From Lachnospiraceae bacterium (lineage in GTDB: Bacteria; Bacillota; Clostridia; Lachnospirales; Lachnospiraceae): a stretch of 64,000 nt of DNA. The DNA lies in assembly GCA_017470935.1 (NCBI GenBank), contig JAFUXG010000014.1:1-64000 (forward strand), in the 5' to 3' direction. The notes under the pieces were generated by a model. The model saw only the letters and a list, made by a program, of their open reading frames with translations. It was not told the DNA's origin and did not search any database. Shown here one piece after another: positions 54,501 to 62,243 of this stretch. A program made the position numbers and the translations under genes. How positions within the stretch are numbered: the stretch's first letter is position 1; the number at the start of each line of letters is the position of its first letter.

Positions 54501-54784
54501 AACCTACACTTAAGAGTGTTAAGGCAACAAAAGGCAAAGTAACGATTACCATTAAGAAGAAGGTTGCTGGTGCAGATTACTACAAGGTATACCGTGCAAC
54601 TAAGAAGAAGGGTAAGTATCATTCAGTTGGTGTAACAAGTAGTGCTAAGACAACTAAATTTGTTGATAAGAGTGCAGTTAAGGGTAAGACATATTACTAC
54701 AAGGTTGTGTCTGTTGTAAAGAATGAGGCTAATGGTGAGCTTGAATCAGCAGCATCAGCGATCAAGAAGGTTAAGGCGAAATAA
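51590..54784 (+). CDS. Secreted fibronectin type III protein, 1064 aa
   Basis: After a signal peptide (cut near PASAD) comes an unassigned N-terminal domain (about 40-285), then about five fibronectin type III-like modules recognised by GYEVYRKVGKNYVKI, GYEIYRSN, GANGYKVEEY, AAYYEVYRTK and ADYYKVYRATKKKGKY. The fourth is interrupted by a long tyrosine-rich insertion. The last module is very lysine-rich and ends KKVKAK. No anchor motif is seen, so retention may be by charge. The start follows AAGGAGGATAATAC. A strong terminator follows. Confidence 0.8.
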   Translation: MRRINLRKSITAFALAAVMAAGIVPAAPASADTVKVSEVTGLGVLPAAPAAPTIALKDSVVSGQTTRSWTFNYSNVPEDVKYMYPAYKSYNYTDENDASGKTTWKVTEKDNPESADPADISSYSYTMRVLIFNAGDRTKPEGGSMSKDSAGKYVIKGSYTTASHVDLVAYPYSTLEFTVEASDLTPGNKEVVAYYFNKPAYDFAYDEAQRADYKAYCEAYVAWRNAYEAAKDAWKAAGSNGTAPQLDWSEAPSENDYKANRRAVSEADYYVASAPVAITVDSEASIDTIVTSTSVKLSFGSTGGATGYEVYRKVGKNYVKIATVSSATYTDSGLLSKTTYTYRVRPYYVNSTNNTITYGKYRFVDATTKGSAFNLKATVTSKNKIKLTWKKVSGATGYEIYRSNTASDPSSVSKGIYNGFDTFKKVKTLKKSKKSWTDSTVKANEGYSYIVRAIMPKNKNTKSDSNLIIEGSVGASLRFGSISTNEDYTDAKGNRTITWNKVYGANGYKVEEYTYDTTKGFWDWTPVVNLGKNATSYKFVAGIYSYYKDAEAQAKGEISYSTQRRYRITPYKSETVLGTASIFNTYYYEGMVQKVNAKKEASGIRITWTPVSGAAYYEVYRTKSRSRINDKDIGGYNSNGTPITEYVDASAPVTVDVAAWNAAVDTSYAEYKTIYAQQKAAYDAEYNKQVKAYDDACSAYNGSGAYPKRDDYVKVKEKDFITVKASDYLDKYDKLDAVDGSGNPKVYYYQNYSYARSLFTDQDASKGVLDYYGDDIYSGTMHVTKNDETTALGADGRVNVAFDYTADPVVEADNAIKLGENGRPQAGVTYDYYVVAHMDTAKAVTDYKEYYGYTWDAITNSYVPSNTSYRVADETAWSGYTTKTAPISDASIITYQTTRSAYNKAVTGPQAKSTAYATAIPYISTKQYKGISTASSYEGNRNVTVGGIHTSTLGVKTYGTATYTSKAAAKKPTLKSVKATKGKVTITIKKKVAGADYYKVYRATKKKGKYHSVGVTSSAKTTKFVDKSAVKGKTYYYKVVSVVKNEANGELESAASAIKKVKAK

Positions 54785-54843
54785 TTGATGTGTCGATGAT
54801 AAAAGTAGCAAGATACATCTAAGCAATCCAATAATTAAAAAAG

Positions 54844-54888
54844 GCTCCGGCTCGTATGTTGAAACATATACGAGCCGGAGCTTTTTGT
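54844..54888 (+). terminator. Terminator of the fibronectin protein gene
   Basis: A 14-bp perfect GC-rich stem (54844-54857 with 54868-54881) with a 10-nt loop is followed by TTTTTG. Confidence 0.9.
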
Positions 54889-54962
54889 TTGCAGGGTGAT
54901 TAATAATACATCCTAAATTATGTCGGTTTGTATGGCTTTTTTATCTTCATAAATGTTCATAG

Positions 54963-55051
54963 AAATTACATTTTTATGAATATTTTTACATAAATTACAT
55001 CAAAAATACATAATAAAAATTAAAATTACACAATTTTTCATTGAATTTACA
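54963..55051. repeat. Repeated AAATTACA boxes upstream of a promoter
   Basis: AAATTACA occurs at 54963-54970, 54992-54999 and 55023-55030, with a variant AATTTACA at 55044-55051. Spacings are 29, 31 and 21 bp. The last box touches the -35 element of the Rpn nuclease promoter, so these may be activator or repressor sites. Confidence 0.5.
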
Positions 55052-55080
55052 TTGAAGTTCATAATTTCATTTTCTATAAT
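55052..55080 (+). promoter_or_regulatory. Sigma-A promoter of the Rpn nuclease gene
   Basis: TTGAAG at 55052-55057 and TATAAT at 55075-55080 are separated by 17 bp, about 50 bp before the start codon. Confidence 0.8.
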
Positions 55081-55131
55081 AGTAGTATCAGATGCGCATC
55101 CGAAATATCAATTTGGAGGATACAATTTTAT

Positions 55132-56130
55132 ATGGGCAAACTACTTGAAGATATGGATATTATTGACAACTTTCTTATGAACGAGCTGGCTTCTAATGAG
55201 GAGGTTGGGGAACCGGCGTGTAAGGTGATGCTGAGCACACTGCTGGGGAAAAGACTTGGAAGGGTGCATGTGATCGCACAAAGGAATCTGACCCCGGGCC
55301 GTCCCGGTTACAGGGGAATAATAATGGATGTTGAGGTTGATGAGGACATTGATAATGGTGATAATAATGCACCAGGCATGAATATATATGACCTTGAACC
55401 ACACAGAAAACCCAAGGAGAAGGAGGATCTGCCAAGAAGAATAAGATTCTATCAGGCTAAGATTGATTATAGTAAGCTTAAGAGCGGAGAGAGAAGCTTT
55501 GCAAAGCTGCCTAATCTTTATATTGTGTTTGTGTTAGATTATGATCCCTTTGGATTTGATCAGGTATGTTATACTATTGAGAATGCCTGTCTTGAAGTAC
55601 CTGAATTAAAATATGAAGATGGTCTGACCATCAAATATTTCAATACAACAGGTACCATAGGAGGAAATGCTGAAATCAACAATATGCTGCATTTTATACA
55701 ACATAGTACGCTTCAGAATGTCGTTGACGACTCAACCAGAAAGATGTATGATTATGTTACAGTAGTTAAGGGAGAGGAGGATACGAGGATGCGGTATATG
55801 TCTTGGGAAGAATATTTTGCGGATGATATAGAAGAGGCAAGGGAACAAGCCATGAAAGAGGGGCGCGAAGCAGGACATGTAGAGGGACGTGCAGAGGGAC
55901 GTGCAGAAGGACGCGCAGAAGGTGAACTTAAGAGGCTTGTGAAACAGATCTGCAAGAAGCTTGTTAAGGAAAAGAGTCTTGAAGAAACAGCAGAGGATCT
56001 TGAGGAGAATGTGAATGATATAAGAGCAATATATCAAGTGGCATCCGGCTTTTCACCCGATTACGATGCTGATAAGGTGTATGAAACGTATATAAAAATG
56101 GACAATATGAAAGATGTTGTCGTAAGCTGA
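55132..56130 (+). CDS. Rpn-family PD-(D/E)XK nuclease (transposase-like)
   Basis: The 332-aa protein matches the Rpn/PDDEXK group of recombination-promoting nucleases. The core is at about residues 25-175, with GIIMDVEVDE as the acidic strand and PRRIRFYQAKID holding the second motif. A charged helical tail starts near residue 225 and contains three tandem EGRA units (12-bp repeats in the DNA). Rpn proteins are found in many copies in gut Firmicutes and are thought to nick or cut DNA. The start follows GGAGGATACAATTTTAT, with a good promoter upstream. Confidence 0.85.
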   Translation: MGKLLEDMDIIDNFLMNELASNEEVGEPACKVMLSTLLGKRLGRVHVIAQRNLTPGRPGYRGIIMDVEVDEDIDNGDNNAPGMNIYDLEPHRKPKEKEDLPRRIRFYQAKIDYSKLKSGERSFAKLPNLYIVFVLDYDPFGFDQVCYTIENACLEVPELKYEDGLTIKYFNTTGTIGGNAEINNMLHFIQHSTLQNVVDDSTRKMYDYVTVVKGEEDTRMRYMSWEEYFADDIEEAREQAMKEGREAGHVEGRAEGRAEGRAEGELKRLVKQICKKLVKEKSLEETAEDLEENVNDIRAIYQVASGFSPDYDADKVYETYIKMDNMKDVVVS

Positions 56131-56191
56131 ATGCATAAGGAGAAAACATTGCTGCCGCGAGGGCGGAAGCAGAAATAATAATGAAAGTTAG

Positions 56192-56222
56192 AATCGGCGG
56201 TCGAATGAACCGCCGATTTTGC
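56192..56222. terminator. Bidirectional terminator
   Basis: AATCGGCGGT (56192-56201) pairs with ACCGCCGATT (56209-56218), flanked by T-rich sequence, between the convergent nuclease and DEIAALF-protein genes. Confidence 0.85.
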
Positions 56223-56229
56223 TTTATCT

Positions 56230-57951
56230 TTATCCAATTGATGCAAACAATGCTGCAATCTCATCAGGTGAAAGCTGCTTGTTGGGATCGTCAGAAACCG
56301 GTGTCGGTGCAGGCTGTGGAGCAGGAGCAGGCTCCTCTTTCTTAGGAGAGGGTTCAGCGGCAGCGAACAGTGCAGCAATCTCATCAGCAGACAACTGCTT
56401 GTTAGGATCTTCAGAAACCGGTGCCGGCTGTGGAGCAGGAGCGGGCTCTTCTTTCTTAGGAGCCGGCTCAGCGGCAGCAAACAGTGCAGCAATCTCATCG
56501 GCAGATAACTGCTTGTTAGGGTCTTCAGAAACCGATGCCGGTGCTGGCTCCGAAGCAGGAGCGGGTTCTTCTTTGCCTACTACTGTAAAGGTAGGTGTAA
56601 ATGCTTCCTCGGCAGGCTCTTCTTGCGCAGGCTGGCTGGCCGATGTACTATCCGCAGCAGCAAATAGTGCAGCAATCTCATCAGCAGAAAGCTGCTTGTT
56701 AGGATCTTCGTCAAGTGGTGCCGGTGTTGGAGCAGGGGCTTCGGCAATCACAGGCTCAGGCTCAGCTGCAGGGGCTTCGGCAACCACAGGCTCAGGCTCA
56801 GCTGCAGGGGCTTCGGCAACCACAGGCTCAGGCTCAGCTGCAGGGGCTTCGGCAATCACAGGCTCAGGCTCAGCCGCAGGAGCTTCGGCAACCACAGGCT
56901 CGGGCTCAGCCACAGGGGCTTCAGCAATCACAGGCTCAGACTCAGCCACAGGAGCTTCGGCAACCACAGGTTCGGGCTCAGCCACAGGAGCTTCGGCAAC
57001 CACAGGCTCAGGCTGCTCAGCCACAGGGGCTTCGGCAACCGCAGGATCGGGCTCAGCCACAGGGGCTTCGGCAACTACGGGCTCAGGTTCTGATACAGGA
57101 ACCTCTTCAGCCATCATTGCTTCTTCTGGTAATGTCTCATCTGTCGAAGCAGAACCAGCATATGCATTCATATCAGGTGCCGGGGCTTCAACAGGGGGAA
57201 CAGGCTGCGCCATATCCTGATAGACAGGCTGTGCCATAGGCGGTACCTGCATACCCATAGGCGGTGCCTGCATTGGAACTGACTGTACCCGGGCAATATT
57301 GCTTGATATATTCTGTAATTCATGTGCCACATTGTTTATCTGCATACCAAGAGACTGATCCATGCCTGTGGGCTGGGATTTCAGATAGTCAACTATGGAT
57401 TCAAGCATTGCAACCACATCAGCATTGTTGGGCTGCTGTATCTGGTCAAAGCCCTGCGTCATGGTATCATTTAAATTATTGCGTATATCCTTAAGGGTTG
57501 AAATAAGTTTAGTCGTGTTGCTCTGGTCGTACTTTATCAAAAGCTTTGTTGACTTGTTCTGGGCATTGGCAAGAACTGAAAGATTCTTATGAAGGGCCTC
57601 CTGGCTGTCGGCGTAGTTGCCGCGAAGGGTTGCAACATTCTCAGCAGCCTGTCTTGTATATAAATATGTAGCCTTTCCAAGCTGTGCCTGAGCGCTGCTC
57701 ATTCCCTCAATCTGTGTGGACAGGTCATCCATGCCGCTCTTGATCTGGACATTGAGAGACTTATTCTTTATATTGATAAAGTTCACAATGTTCTGGGTTA
57801 AAATGTAGGCACATATAAGAAAAATTGCACTTACACCTGCCACCGCAAATATCAGCTGCGGATAAGCGATAAGAATGTAAATGACCGCAATTCCGGCAGT
57901 CAGTGTGGCAACAACGGAAAGTGCCAGTTTGTTGTCTTGTTGTTTGTTCAT
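56230..57951 (-). CDS. Membrane coiled-coil protein with four FliM-like DEIAALF motifs
   Basis: The 573-aa protein has two membrane helices (about residues 8-55), a helical or coiled-coil region (about 60-190), a Pro/Met-rich stretch, then ten imperfect 12-aa repeats (EPEPVVAEAPVA type), and finally four copies of PNKQLSADEIAALFAA, beginning near residues 415, 476, 514 and 554; the last ends the protein. The motif resembles the N-terminal LSQDEIDALL segment of FliM, which binds CheY. No flagellar gene is in the window. The function is unknown; the tail looks like a flexible arm with repeated docking sites (inference). The start is preceded by AAGGGGGCC. Confidence 0.8.
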   Translation of the reverse strand: MNKQQDNKLALSVVATLTAGIAVIYILIAYPQLIFAVAGVSAIFLICAYILTQNIVNFINIKNKSLNVQIKSGMDDLSTQIEGMSSAQAQLGKATYLYTRQAAENVATLRGNYADSQEALHKNLSVLANAQNKSTKLLIKYDQSNTTKLISTLKDIRNNLNDTMTQGFDQIQQPNNADVVAMLESIVDYLKSQPTGMDQSLGMQINNVAHELQNISSNIARVQSVPMQAPPMGMQVPPMAQPVYQDMAQPVPPVEAPAPDMNAYAGSASTDETLPEEAMMAEEVPVSEPEPVVAEAPVAEPDPAVAEAPVAEQPEPVVAEAPVAEPEPVVAEAPVAESEPVIAEAPVAEPEPVVAEAPAAEPEPVIAEAPAAEPEPVVAEAPAAEPEPVVAEAPAAEPEPVIAEAPAPTPAPLDEDPNKQLSADEIAALFAAADSTSASQPAQEEPAEEAFTPTFTVVGKEEPAPASEPAPASVSEDPNKQLSADEIAALFAAAEPAPKKEEPAPAPQPAPVSEDPNKQLSADEIAALFAAAEPSPKKEEPAPAPQPAPTPVSDDPNKQLSPDEIAALFASIG

Positions 57952-58265
57952 GTCAAAGGCCCCCTTTGTATGTTATGTCACAGGCACCTGAAAAATATAG
58001 AATACCTGCTCTTTGTTATTATAATAATGTATTTTTGCGTACAAAATAACATTTTTATTATACACGAAAACCTCGAGATAGTAAAGAAAAACCACACTAA
58101 AAAAGATATTCAAAAAATGTATATAAGTACAAAAGGACTTATAAATATTCTTAATATAGAGGCTGTGTAAATAAAAGCAGCATTAATTAGAAAAATATAT
58201 AAAATTATGAATATATATTGAAAAAAAGGGAATAACTAGAAGAAAAGGAAGGAAGGTACTAATTT
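57952..58265. other. AT-rich intergenic region
   Basis: About 314 bp between divergent genes, more than 70 percent A and T by eye. It must hold both promoters, but apart from a GGAAGGAAGG ribosome binding site before 58266 I see no clear element. Confidence 0.45.
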
Positions 58266-58697
58266 ATGACAGAACAGACTTTAGATCTGTTAGATCAGGT
58301 CAATACCGGCTGCAAGATGGCTATCAACAGCATGAAGCAGGTTAAGGAATATATCGTTGATGATAAATTAAAGAATCTGATCAACAGCTACACAGACGAG
58401 CATGAACGGTTAGAGAAGGAGACAGGAGACCAGCTGGCAAGATACGGCAAGGCTGAGGAAAAGCCCGGACTTATGGCATCTGCTATGTCATGGATTACCA
58501 CAGAGGCAAAGCTCATGATCAAGGATGATGCAAGACAGATAGCAAAGATAATAATGGACGGCTGTAACATGGGAATCCAGTCCGTATCCGAATATCTCAA
58601 CAAGTATGAAAATGCTTCCCCGGAGAGTATTCATCTGGCAAAAAAGCTGATTAAAACAGAGGAAGACCTGATGGGAGAGATGAAGCAGTTCATGTAA
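58266..58697 (+). CDS. Helical protein of unknown function, 143 aa
   Basis: This soluble, almost wholly helical protein reads as four amphipathic helices (TLDLLDQVNTGCKMAINSM, DKLKNLINSYTDEHERLEKE, TEAKLMIKDDARQIAKIIMD and SIHLAKKLIKTEEDLMGEM). The layout resembles ferritin-like four-helix bundles such as DUF2383 proteins. I do not see a full di-metal EXXH set, so no activity is claimed. A strong GGAAGGAAGG site precedes the ATG, and a terminator closes the gene, so it is a single unit. Confidence 0.6.
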   Translation: MTEQTLDLLDQVNTGCKMAINSMKQVKEYIVDDKLKNLINSYTDEHERLEKETGDQLARYGKAEEKPGLMASAMSWITTEAKLMIKDDARQIAKIIMDGCNMGIQSVSEYLNKYENASPESIHLAKKLIKTEEDLMGEMKQFM

Positions 58698-58735
58698 AAG
58701 AAATGAGCTGTCATTTATGGTAAATAATTATTTTC

Positions 58736-58774
58736 AACAGTGGGGGTGATGATGATCACAGCCCACTGTTTTTG
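58736..58774 (+). terminator. Terminator of the helical protein gene
   Basis: AACAGTGGG (58736-58744) pairs with CCCACTGTT (58762-58770) and is followed by TTTG, with a further small pairing inside. Confidence 0.75.
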
Positions 58775-58831
58775 TGACAGAGCAGATATAGAATATACTA
58801 AAATAAAGGCTATCATATGTTTATCTTGTGC

Positions 58832-58860
58832 TTGCACAAAACGTAAAAGAACCTTATAAT
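58832..58860 (+). promoter_or_regulatory. Sigma-A promoter of pta
   Basis: TTGCAC at 58832-58837 and TATAAT at 58855-58860 are 17 bp apart, 34 bp ahead of the start codon. Confidence 0.8.
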
Positions 58861-58894
58861 TATATGTATGATCATAATAGGAGGGTTGTACATA

Positions 58895-59878
58895 ATGTTT
58901 GGGTTTGGTGCGATGATAGACAAATTAAAGAAGGATCCCAAGACCATTGTTTTTACAGAGGGAGAGGATTCCCGCATTTTAGAGGCGGCATCAAGGCTTT
59001 TGGCAAGCAGCTTTCTAAAGCCGATCTTATTGGGTAATGAGGATAAGATAATAAATGCAGCAGAGGATGCAGGCTATAATATACGCGGTGCCAAGATCAT
59101 CGATCCGGAAAGGTACGAAAGATTTGATGAGATGGCAGAGATGTTTTATGAGCTCAGGAAGAATAAAGGTATTACGTTAGAGCAGGCTAAGGAAACAGTT
59201 ATTGCAAGGAACTATTTTGGCACAATGCTCATTAAGATGGGAGAGGCAGATTGTCTCCTTGGAGGTGCCACCTATTCAACAGCTGATACTGTACGGCCGG
59301 CATTACAGATAATTAAGACAAAGCCGGACAACAGTGTGGTGTCCTCATGCTTTATTCTTGTGCGCCCTTCCGCAACAGGTGGAAATGAAGTACTGGCAAT
59401 GGCAGACTGCGCCATCAATATTAAGCCGACAGAGGATGAGTTAGTGGAGATATGTGGGGAGACAGTACAGTGTGCAAGGATATTCGGTGTGGATCCAAAG
59501 GTTGCATTTTTGAGCTATTCCACAATGGGTTCAGGAAAGGGTGAGGACGTGGATAAGATGCGCAACGCAGCCATAAAGGCAAGAAAGAAGTACCCTGATA
59601 TTCCCATTGATGGGGAGCTTCAGTTTGATGCTGCCGTTTCACCAAGAGTTGCAAGGCAGAAGACACCGGACTCAGAGGTTGCGGGGTATGCTAATACATT
59701 TATATTCCCGGATATTAATGCAGGGAATATCGGATATAAGATTGCTCAGAGAATGGGTAATTTTGAAGCGTATGGTCCAATTCTTCTTGGACTTAACGCA
59801 CAGGTCAATGATCTATCCAGAGGATGTAATGCCTTAGAGGTATATTCTATGGCGATAATCACAGCGGCTTTGTCGTAG
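58895..59878 (+). CDS. pta: Phosphate acetyltransferase
   Basis: The 327-aa protein is a full-length short-type Pta, converting acetyl-CoA and phosphate to acetyl phosphate and CoA. Family signatures include VFTEGEDSRILEAA, STMGSGKGEDVDKMRNA, PDINAGNIGYKIAQRMG and NDLSRGCNALEVY. I start it at 58895, preceded by AGGAGGGT; an in-frame ATG at 58868 has no site. The usual partner, acetate kinase, is not next to it. A PaaK-family CoA ligase follows after 53 bp without a terminator. Related phosphotransbutyrylases are possible but the motifs favour Pta. Confidence 0.9.
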   Translation: MFGFGAMIDKLKKDPKTIVFTEGEDSRILEAASRLLASSFLKPILLGNEDKIINAAEDAGYNIRGAKIIDPERYERFDEMAEMFYELRKNKGITLEQAKETVIARNYFGTMLIKMGEADCLLGGATYSTADTVRPALQIIKTKPDNSVVSSCFILVRPSATGGNEVLAMADCAINIKPTEDELVEICGETVQCARIFGVDPKVAFLSYSTMGSGKGEDVDKMRNAAIKARKKYPDIPIDGELQFDAAVSPRVARQKTPDSEVAGYANTFIFPDINAGNIGYKIAQRMGNFEAYGPILLGLNAQVNDLSRGCNALEVYSMAIITAALS

Positions 59879-59931
59879 AGAGATATTACTGTTAGAACAT
59901 AGCTTAATGACAGTAGAAAGGAATAACAGGT

Positions 59932-61167
59932 ATGAGATTAAGTAAAGCACAGCTAAGCCAAGTCAATGACAGGATCAAAGCATTGGTATCTGCAGGAAGC
60001 TTTTATGGAAAGAAGCTTGCTGACGCCGGCATTAACAGCATCAGCTCCCAGGAGGATTTTGAGAAGCTTCCGTTTTCAGAGAAGAATGATCTTAGGGAGG
60101 CATATCCCCTGGGACTTATGACAGCACCGGAGGAGGATATAGTAAGGATTCACTCTTCTTCGGGAACTACAGGACTGCCTGTTATTATCCCATATACAGC
60201 AAAGGATGTGGATGACTGGGCAACACAGTTTGCCCGTTGCTATGAGATGGCAGGAATTACCAAGATGGACCGCATACATATTACGCCGGGGTATGGTCTG
60301 TGGACTGCGGGGATAGGTTTCCAGTTAGGTGCTGAGAAGCTTGGGGCAATGGTAATTCCCATGGGTCCCGGTAATACTGACAAGCAGATCCAGATGATGA
60401 TGGATATGAAATCCACAGTTCTCTGTGCCACCTCTTCATATGCCCTTCTTCTTGCAGAGGAGATCGAGAAGCGCGGGATCAAGGACAAGATACACCTTAA
60501 GAAGGGAGTTATCGGCTCGGAGAGATGGGGCTCTAACATGAGAGACCGCATAGCAGGTATTCTTGGTATTGAGCTTTACGACATATACGGACTTACAGAG
60601 ATCTATGGTCCCGGAATTGGAATCAACTGTCCTAATGAAAGCTATATGCATTACTGGGATGATTTCATTTACTTAGAGATAATCGATCCTGTGACAGGCA
60701 AGGTTCTGCCGGACGGTGAGTGGGGAGAGATTGTCATCACAACTCTTGTTAAGGAGGGTGCGCCTCTTATCCGTTACCGTACCCATGACCTTTCAAGGAT
60801 TATTCCGGATAAATGCTCATGTGGCAGCGAATATCCACGTATTGATGAGATCCGAGGACGTACTGATGACATGATCAAGATCAAGGGTGTAAATGTATTC
60901 CCTGCCCAGATAGAAGAGATCCTTGCACAGTTCCCGGAGGTATCATCTGAGTACCAGATACATATATCACATCTTGAGGGTAAGGATACAATGCGTCTTT
61001 ATGTGGAGACGGACGGAACTGTGGATTTTGCTAAGCTTGCAGAAAGGGTTGCTGCAAGGGTTAAGAGCAAGATAGGCTTTACTCCTCTTGTTAAGGTCGT
61101 GGAGATAGGTGTGCTGCCGCGAAGCGAGAAGAAGTCTAAGAGAGTCATTGACGAGAGATATGATTGA
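59932..61167 (+). CDS. Phenylacetate-CoA ligase family enzyme (PaaK-type)
   Basis: The 411-aa adenylate-forming enzyme matches PaaK-type aryl-CoA ligases: the P-loop-like SSSGTTGLPVIIPYT near residue 72, YGLTEIYGPG, RYRTHDLSRI, and the hinge region RTDDMIKIKGVNVFPAQIE, with a C-terminal ACT-like end. It joins a carboxylic acid to CoA via an acyl-AMP. In anaerobic gut bacteria the substrate may be phenylacetate, indoleacetate or another organic acid; the sequence does not say. It is probably co-transcribed with pta. AAAGGAATAACAGGT precedes the ATG. Confidence 0.88.
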   Translation: MRLSKAQLSQVNDRIKALVSAGSFYGKKLADAGINSISSQEDFEKLPFSEKNDLREAYPLGLMTAPEEDIVRIHSSSGTTGLPVIIPYTAKDVDDWATQFARCYEMAGITKMDRIHITPGYGLWTAGIGFQLGAEKLGAMVIPMGPGNTDKQIQMMMDMKSTVLCATSSYALLLAEEIEKRGIKDKIHLKKGVIGSERWGSNMRDRIAGILGIELYDIYGLTEIYGPGIGINCPNESYMHYWDDFIYLEIIDPVTGKVLPDGEWGEIVITTLVKEGAPLIRYRTHDLSRIIPDKCSCGSEYPRIDEIRGRTDDMIKIKGVNVFPAQIEEILAQFPEVSSEYQIHISHLEGKDTMRLYVETDGTVDFAKLAERVAARVKSKIGFTPLVKVVEIGVLPRSEKKSKRVIDERYD

Positions 61168-61326
61168 TATATGTCATTCACTTGAATATTTATGATATTG
61201 GAAACAATACATACCCAGACTGTCCAAAGGGTGGTTTGGGACATCTTGTAAGTGTTGATTGTTTGTAAATGACGAAGGATCTAAGTGTATTATTCTATTA
61301 TTTTTCAGTTGCTTAAAGAACTATTT

Positions 61327-61376
61327 GCCCTGTGATACCTTGTGCTTGTGTAAAAGGTATCACAGGGCTCTTTTTA
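61327..61376 (+). terminator. Terminator of the pta operon
   Basis: A 15-bp perfect stem (61327-61341 with 61354-61368) with a 12-nt loop is followed by TCTTTTTAT. Confidence 0.9.
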
Positions 61377-61510
61377 TACTATAAGTTGAATGCAATGTTT
61401 TAGCTTTTGTAGTATAATCATATATGAATAATTCTCTCTTGATAATTGGAAAAAGATACCGTTTTTATGGGATCGTTTTTATGGTAAAAAGTCATGGGTA
61501 ATCTAAATGT

Positions 61511-61560
61511 TGTTTACATTCGTGGTATAATAAAGTATAATAATATCACGAATGTAAACA
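61511..61560 (+). promoter_or_regulatory. abiE promoter flanked by operator half-sites
   Basis: TGTTTACATTCGTG (61511-61524) and its perfect inverted copy (61547-61560) flank TATAAT at 61536-61541; TTTACA inside the left arm (61513-61518) is the -35 box at 17 bp. AbiEi antitoxins are known to bind inverted repeats around their promoter, so this is the expected autoregulatory site. Confidence 0.85.
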
Positions 61561-61573
61561 AAGGGTGATGATT

Positions 61574-62167
61574 ATGACAAAATATGAAATAATGACTCAT
61601 TTGATAAATAAAAAAAACGGGTATCTATTTACTTCAGATGTTGAGAATGAGGGTATTTCGAGAACCTATATGGCGAGATATGTTAGGGAAAATAATCTTG
61701 AAAAGGTTGCTGAAGGAATATATGTGACTGTTGAAACATGGCCGGATCAACTGTATATTATTCAAACTAAGAATCCTAAGGTGATATATTCCGGTGAGAC
61801 TGCATTGTATCTGAATATGCTTTTGGAAAGAGAATATTCCGAGATACAGGTCAGTGTTCCCAATGATTATAATGGCTGGAGACTTAGGGAAAAGAAAATA
61901 AAAGTCCATAAAGAAAAAGATGAAATATATGGACTTGGCATGTGTGAAATAGAGACCAATTTTGGGAATAAAGTAAGGGCATATAATAGAGAAAGAAGTA
62001 TCTGTGACCTTATAAAAAGACGTTCCCAATTTGAAGTTCAGGATTATCAAACAGCCATAAGAACATATATGAGAGGCAGGGATAAGGATTTATCATTACT
62101 CGTAATATATGCTGAAAAACTCAAAATAAGGGATGAGGTTATGAAATACGTGGAGGTAATGGTATGA
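61574..62167 (+). CDS. abiEi: AbiEi-type antitoxin (type IV toxin-antitoxin)
   Basis: The 197-aa protein has an N-terminal winged helix (about residues 1-60; GYLFTSDVENEGISRTYMAR, ending AEGIYVT) and a C-terminal AbiEi domain (IYSGETALYLNMLLE through RERSICDLIKRRS). It acts both as repressor of its own operon and as antitoxin to the nucleotidyltransferase that follows. The ATG at 61574 fits AAAGGG at 61559-61564; in-frame GTG 61565 and ATG 61568 are too close to the site. The operator lies directly upstream. Confidence 0.85.
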   Translation: MTKYEIMTHLINKKNGYLFTSDVENEGISRTYMARYVRENNLEKVAEGIYVTVETWPDQLYIIQTKNPKVIYSGETALYLNMLLEREYSEIQVSVPNDYNGWRLREKKIKVHKEKDEIYGLGMCEIETNFGNKVRAYNRERSICDLIKRRSQFEVQDYQTAIRTYMRGRDKDLSLLVIYAEKLKIRDEVMKYVEVMV

Positions 62168-62184
62168 TATAATGAGCAAAGTGG

Positions 62185-62206
62185 CAGAACATGCTTGCAT
62201 GTTCTG
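62185..62206. promoter_or_regulatory. Palindrome between antitoxin and toxin genes
   Basis: CAGAACATGC (62185-62194) and GCATGTTCTG (62197-62206) form a perfect palindrome with a 2-bp centre; pairing can extend to GCAAA/TTTTGC outside. It lies in the 76-bp gap ahead of the toxin start and could damp toxin transcription or translation, or bind protein. Confidence 0.6.
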
Positions 62207-62243
62207 ACATTTTGCGAAAAAACACATGGAGGCGACAGACGAC

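Noticed and set aside
56219-57220. Long plus-strand open frame (333 aa, Ser/Ala/Gly-rich)
   Set aside because: It is the antisense shadow of the repetitive minus-strand membrane protein; no ribosome binding site and a composition that simply mirrors the repeats.
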